DNA of 29,105 nucleotides, taken from positions 1,998 to 31,102 of the forward strand of contig JAESSM010000159.1 of the NCBI GenBank assembly GCA_016764115.1, given 5' to 3'. This DNA is from Bacteroidia bacterium. Its GTDB lineage: Bacteria; Bacteroidota; Bacteroidia; JAESSM01; NORP286. A model generated the notes under the pieces. It did not search any database, was not told where the DNA came from, and worked only from the letters and a program-made list of their open reading frames with translations. Positions 25,398 through 29,105 of this stretch are shown in pieces (the stretch's first letter is position 1; every line of letters starts with the position of its first letter). A program made the translations under genes and the position numbers.

Positions 25398-26039
25398 TTA
25401 ATGGCTCTTCTTTTTTCTAAGATTGGCCTTGTTTTCTTCTCCTCTAAAAAGACGGCCAATATTTTTGTGATGAGTAATTAGAACTAACAGCGAAACACAA
25501 ACGCCAAATATTAAAAGCGGTTGATCTTGGTTTTTAAAAACATACACGATAAGTATCGGGAATGCACATGTTGCTATAATAGAACTTAACGAAACATATC
25601 TTGTAAGGTAAAGCAGTAAAATAAATATTAGTGAACAAGTTAGTGCGGCCGGCCAGTGAATTGCTAGAACCATTCCAAATAAGGTTGCTATGCCTTTACC
25701 TCCTTTAAAACGAATATACAATGGAAAGATATGTCCAAGAACTGCAATAACACCTAAAATGATCTTCCAGATAATCATCTCTTCGGAAGAATAAACGATA
25801 TTTGGATTAAATGTAAGTAAGCTTGCTGCAAACCATCCTTTCAATACATCTATCAACAATACCGGGATTCCTGCTTTTTTTCCTAATACACGAAATGTAT
25901 TACTGGCACCAGGGTTCCTACTTCCTTCTTCTCTAACATCCACTCCAAATATGGCCTTCCCAACCCATACAGATGTTGGTATGGAGCCTATTAAGTAGGC
26001 CAATAAAATTGAAACAATATGATATTCAAAAACCATCAT
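25398..26039 (-). CDS. plsY: Acyl-phosphate:glycerol-3-phosphate acyltransferase PlsY
   Basis: Transfers an acyl group from acyl-phosphate to glycerol-3-phosphate to make lysophosphatidate, the first step of phospholipid synthesis, at the inner membrane. 213 residues from the ATG at 26039 (another at 26036); a TTG at 26060 would add seven residues and is less likely. The three family motifs are present: GSIPTSVWVGK (18-28), GSRNPGASNTFRVLGKKAG (39-57) and HIFPLYIRFKGGKGIAT (about 114-130). Five or so membrane helices alternate with these loops. The C-terminus is basic (HHKNIGRLFRGEENKANLRKKK). It is 36 bp downstream of the very large gene at 26076, on the same strand, and may be co-transcribed with it. 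Confidence 0.95.
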   Translation of the reverse strand: MMVFEYHIVSILLAYLIGSIPTSVWVGKAIFGVDVREEGSRNPGASNTFRVLGKKAGIPVLLIDVLKGWFAASLLTFNPNIVYSSEEMIIWKIILGVIAVLGHIFPLYIRFKGGKGIATLFGMVLAIHWPAALTCSLIFILLLYLTRYVSLSSIIATCAFPILIVYVFKNQDQPLLIFGVCVSLLVLITHHKNIGRLFRGEENKANLRKKKSH

Positions 26040-26075
26040 TACCAAAAGGGTCAATTGCAAAGGTACGGATTAATT

Positions 26076-29000
26076 CTATTCGATAAACCCAATTCTATTT
26101 AAGAAGTCAGTTTTTTTCTTTGAACTGGATATGATATACTGGTATCCAACTCCATCTACTTTTTTCAATTTTTTATTTTTAGGCTTAGTATTCGTGATAA
26201 AATCATTAAATTTCTTATTAGAAGAAAAAGCTTCCATGATCTGTTTGCGATACCTGAAGTAGTACCAAACACCATCAGATGGCTGAATATACAGATTTAG
26301 TATATCATCATTTTTCCTTCGGATAATTTCCAGTGCTCCTTTTAAACTTTTGTTGATTATTTTATCATTGATATTGCCTAATCCTATAGTATTCTTTTTG
26401 CCAATTGATATGTACGATCTCGAAGCAGGGTTCCATTGAAGTTGCAAGTCTGTAAACACCAATGACTTTTTGAACTCCGGAATCACTTTTACCACATTTC
26501 CGTTTAACTGAATTTCAGCTATCATTTTCATACCCTTTTTAGGTCCTATCAACTCTACAATATTTTTTTCTAAAATTGTTCTATCTAATCTGCACTCAGG
26601 TCTGTCAAAAGCATATTTTAAAATATCCTTGGACATCTCCCGCATTGCTTCTTCATTGAAAAAGAAATTCAATGTTAACAACACATCCAATATCGTGGAA
26701 TTCTCATTGATGTTGTAGACTATACTTCCAACCGATTGCATTTCTATCTGCCCATAATCAGTACCAAGGTCAAGTTTTCCCTCTCCATATATTATATCCT
26801 TTTTATCATTGAAGCTTAAATAATTTCCAGCCAAGGCACTATTCAAGATCTTATTTTCGTCACCAATTCTAAATTCATCGGTGTCTTCATCATACATAAC
26901 CAAACCATTTACGGTAAATATATCAACATCGGATTTGTCCTTCTTTGTCATAATAAAGGTAGGATAGATATACGGATCGGGATCTCCTTGCAATTTTGGC
27001 TCAGGCATGAAGTGCATCCCTACAAACAGATGATCTTTCTTTTCATTTATTGGTTCATTGATCTTGATATACATAGAGCCGGGATCAACTCGCTGATCAA
27101 TTTTAAACCAGTCTGTTGCAACACCATAATGTTTCTGATCCAACTTTACAAATCCCTTAAATTCCAAAAACTCTTCGCTAGAAGTCAAAACAACTTTTCC
27201 TTTGTATAGGAATTTAGGGTTTAAAATAAAATTCATGGACTCCCTAATATCCCCATTCGCAAAAGAATGTAAAGAAGTGTCTACGTCCACTTCCTTAAAA
27301 TAAAAAGTCTTCATTTGGTTATCCTTAGTTACATAATCATAACTTCCTGATCCTCTGTATCTTTTTCTTCCTAAAATATTTACCGTTGCATCATAAATTG
27401 TATGATATTTTGTACTTGTATTGGCAACAATTCTGGAATTTATTAAAGTTTCCATTTTAGCCTTTTTTTGTATTACTACTTTTCCACTTTCAGGTATTAT
27501 GATAGCATCAGCAACCAAAATTTCAGGAACTTGTTCACAATAAATAACATAATCGACCAAATCGTAAGTTGCCTTTGGGGCACTAAACCGTAATGAATCT
27601 TGTTTCGGATGGGTGGAAGTAAAATAGGAATCTTCAATATTTGCTGAAGGTGGAGTTTCAAACCCAAGCTTTTTCTGATCCATTTCCCAGGTAAATCCTT
27701 TAAAAGAACCTATATACTGGTTGTACGGAAAAATAACCATAGAGGATTCTATATCATTTGACTTAAACTTCCCAATTCTTTCTTTCAAGTCCAGGTCCGC
27801 AATTACTCCTCTTGAATCAAACGCCAAGTTGTCTTTATCGTTAGATATTAACCTAAAATCGGAAGTATCCGCATGATACGTTTCTTTTCGAAATATCATG
27901 TAATCGGATTCTAATTCGGAATCTATTAATCTGGCTATTCCATTACCTGATAATTCTTTTGGCGTTAACACCATATCTCCATCAAGAAGTACTTCATCTT
28001 CAAACATATGAATAGGAATTCCTTTCTTCATTTTAATATACATACTGTCACGTTTTGGTACCCAATGATTTTGCGTTTCATACGCACTGACTTGGGGAAA
28101 AGCAGCCGCACCAAATTGACCTTTCTTCATATCAAATAAATTGGCTTTAAAATTGGCAGAATCAGGTAAAAACAAAAAATTACTGGATTGACTGGAGGAT
28201 GTTAAGTAGTCTAACTTCCCTCGCCCTCGTAGTCCTTTATTACTAAGATCAATTGCTGCAAAATATTGTCCTTTTCCTTTATAAACCTCATATCCCTCCT
28301 CCGGAGTTTGGCTAACAAATCCAAGGGAGTGATCTTCACGTGCTTTTAGCTTTTCTTTGAAATTGGGAAAAATACCAGCGGAAACAAAAGTCCCATCAAA
28401 TTCCATCGTATTAACATTAAACGTTTCAAGACTATCAATCGTGAATGGCTCAACATGAAAATAGAATTTATTCCTCGCATATAATCCCTTTTGTATTTTC
28501 TTCTTATCGTAAAAAACATATGAATCTGTTTCACTATTAAAGATCGGATAATTTTTAAAGTACTTTCTCATCCTGCCCGACTTATTCTTTGGATGATCGA
28601 TTTGAAGATTTCCTGAAAGTTTTTCCAAAGTTGACTTCATATAAACTTGAATTGGCCGGCCAGCATCATCAAGTTTATCCGTTGGAACTTTAATCTTGAC
28701 CGAATCCAATTTCTCCATGTAAATTGTAAAATCATCATAATTAAAATCAAAATCTCTTCCGTGGAAGTCAAATCGTTTAGAGACAACTACTCCTGAAAAG
28801 ATCACATTCCTATTTTTCTTAATAGTAATTGTTTGATGGTTTGGATAAGCGACAATATTCTGAGAATCACTTACGAAAAAATGTGGTACCCCACGTAATT
28901 GTAAGTTGCCTGTTTCCAGATCCAATGTCGCATTGGTTCCCTCCGTTAATGAAGTAAAATAAATGGCATCATAATCTTTTCGTCCAGCATTTGATTTAAT

Positions 29001-29105
29001 ATAATGCTTCAATTTAGGTCTTATGTGTACTATTTCATCTGAGTAGTCATAATAGATAAATCCTTCATTTGCGAAATCCATTAAAAGTCCCCTAATAGCA
29101 TCAGG
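26076..29105 (-). CDS. Very large uncharacterised beta-rich protein (N-terminus beyond the window)
   Basis: The frame stays open past the first ATG (29081) to the right edge (PDAIRGLLMDFANEG...), so the true start is probably outside and at least 1009 residues are visible. It has no membrane helix or low-complexity tract. The sequence is dominated by alternating short beta-strand segments with many charged and aromatic residues, e.g. RFDFHGRDFDFNYDDFTIYM, LDGDMVLTPKELSGNGIARL and GKGQYFAAIDLSNKGLRGRG. Fragments of the style G-x-G-x-(L/A)-x-(Y/L) followed by D-(S/T)-(S/T/D) recur, suggesting repeated beta-solenoid or OstA/LptA-like layers, but I cannot assign a family. The end (about 900 onward) is more helical and basic. 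The two ORF ends and codon use look normal. plsY follows directly, so an envelope role is possible, not shown. Confidence 0.8.
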   Translation of the reverse strand, partial: PDAIRGLLMDFANEGFIYYDYSDEIVHIRPKLKHYIKSNAGRKDYDAIYFTSLTEGTNATLDLETGNLQLRGVPHFFVSDSQNIVAYPNHQTITIKKNRNVIFSGVVVSKRFDFHGRDFDFNYDDFTIYMEKLDSVKIKVPTDKLDDAGRPIQVYMKSTLEKLSGNLQIDHPKNKSGRMRKYFKNYPIFNSETDSYVFYDKKKIQKGLYARNKFYFHVEPFTIDSLETFNVNTMEFDGTFVSAGIFPNFKEKLKAREDHSLGFVSQTPEEGYEVYKGKGQYFAAIDLSNKGLRGRGKLDYLTSSSQSSNFLFLPDSANFKANLFDMKKGQFGAAAFPQVSAYETQNHWVPKRDSMYIKMKKGIPIHMFEDEVLLDGDMVLTPKELSGNGIARLIDSELESDYMIFRKETYHADTSDFRLISNDKDNLAFDSRGVIADLDLKERIGKFKSNDIESSMVIFPYNQYIGSFKGFTWEMDQKKLGFETPPSANIEDSYFTSTHPKQDSLRFSAPKATYDLVDYVIYCEQVPEILVADAIIIPESGKVVIQKKAKMETLINSRIVANTSTKYHTIYDATVNILGRKRYRGSGSYDYVTKDNQMKTFYFKEVDVDTSLHSFANGDIRESMNFILNPKFLYKGKVVLTSSEEFLEFKGFVKLDQKHYGVATDWFKIDQRVDPGSMYIKINEPINEKKDHLFVGMHFMPEPKLQGDPDPYIYPTFIMTKKDKSDVDIFTVNGLVMYDEDTDEFRIGDENKILNSALAGNYLSFNDKKDIIYGEGKLDLGTDYGQIEMQSVGSIVYNINENSTILDVLLTLNFFFNEEAMREMSKDILKYAFDRPECRLDRTILEKNIVELIGPKKGMKMIAEIQLNGNVVKVIPEFKKSLVFTDLQLQWNPASRSYISIGKKNTIGLGNINDKIINKSLKGALEIIRRKNDDILNLYIQPSDGVWYYFRYRKQIMEAFSSNKKFNDFITNTKPKNKKLKKVDGVGYQYIISSSKKKTDFLNRIGFIE

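Overview
The window comes from a low-GC member of the Bacteroidota. The evidence is: two PorP/SprF-family outer-membrane proteins; a secreted protein with a type IX secretion system (T9SS) type A sorting domain; a small lipoprotein carrying a T9SS type B (gliding-motility-associated, CHU_C-like) domain; and several TAnnTTTG-type -7 promoter elements. The species cannot be named from sequence alone. Nearly all genes lie on the minus strand, so transcription mostly runs right to left. The two plus-strand genes are at 12300-14915 and 15282-15716. No rRNA, tRNA, insertion sequence, prophage or CRISPR array was seen.

Layout: 1-4494 holds two tandem paralogous TPR/SpoIIE-type (PP2C-like) phosphatases, the first cut by the left edge. 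4743-7587 is a tight hisS-hutH pair (histidyl-tRNA synthetase, histidine ammonia-lyase). 7727-9193 is dnaA with its own terminator. It is preceded by about 590 bp of AT-rich non-coding DNA with a perfect TTATCCACA DnaA box, a candidate oriC. 9781-12038 encodes a stand-alone catalytic chain of methylmalonyl-CoA mutase and a small membrane protein. 12300-15716 holds the two plus-strand exported proteins. 15839-17751 holds two adjacent porP/sprF-like genes, then a M48-family lipoprotein protease and clpS.

At 19037-24805 is a 1922-residue envelope protein. Its N-terminal half resembles PorE (TPR, PD40 beta-propeller, carboxypeptidase-regulatory-like domain). In place of an OmpA-type peptidoglycan-binding domain it has a helical repeat region, about 650 residues of acidic Ser-rich linker with recurring acidic-phenylalanine motifs, and three C-terminal SPOR domains. 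Then come a probable frameshifted small gene with its own terminator, plsY, and a very large uncharacterised protein that runs off the right edge.

The most interesting points are: (i) the possible PorE-like/PorP-like/type B CTD module at 15282-24805; (ii) a complete porP/sprF reading frame with no canonical start codon; (iii) modular intergenic inverted repeats sitting just 3' of stop codons, several carrying a smaller GC-rich palindrome inside one arm; and (iv) a 46-residue small protein that would be restored by a one-base change. All functional statements rest on motif recognition by eye; no database search was run.
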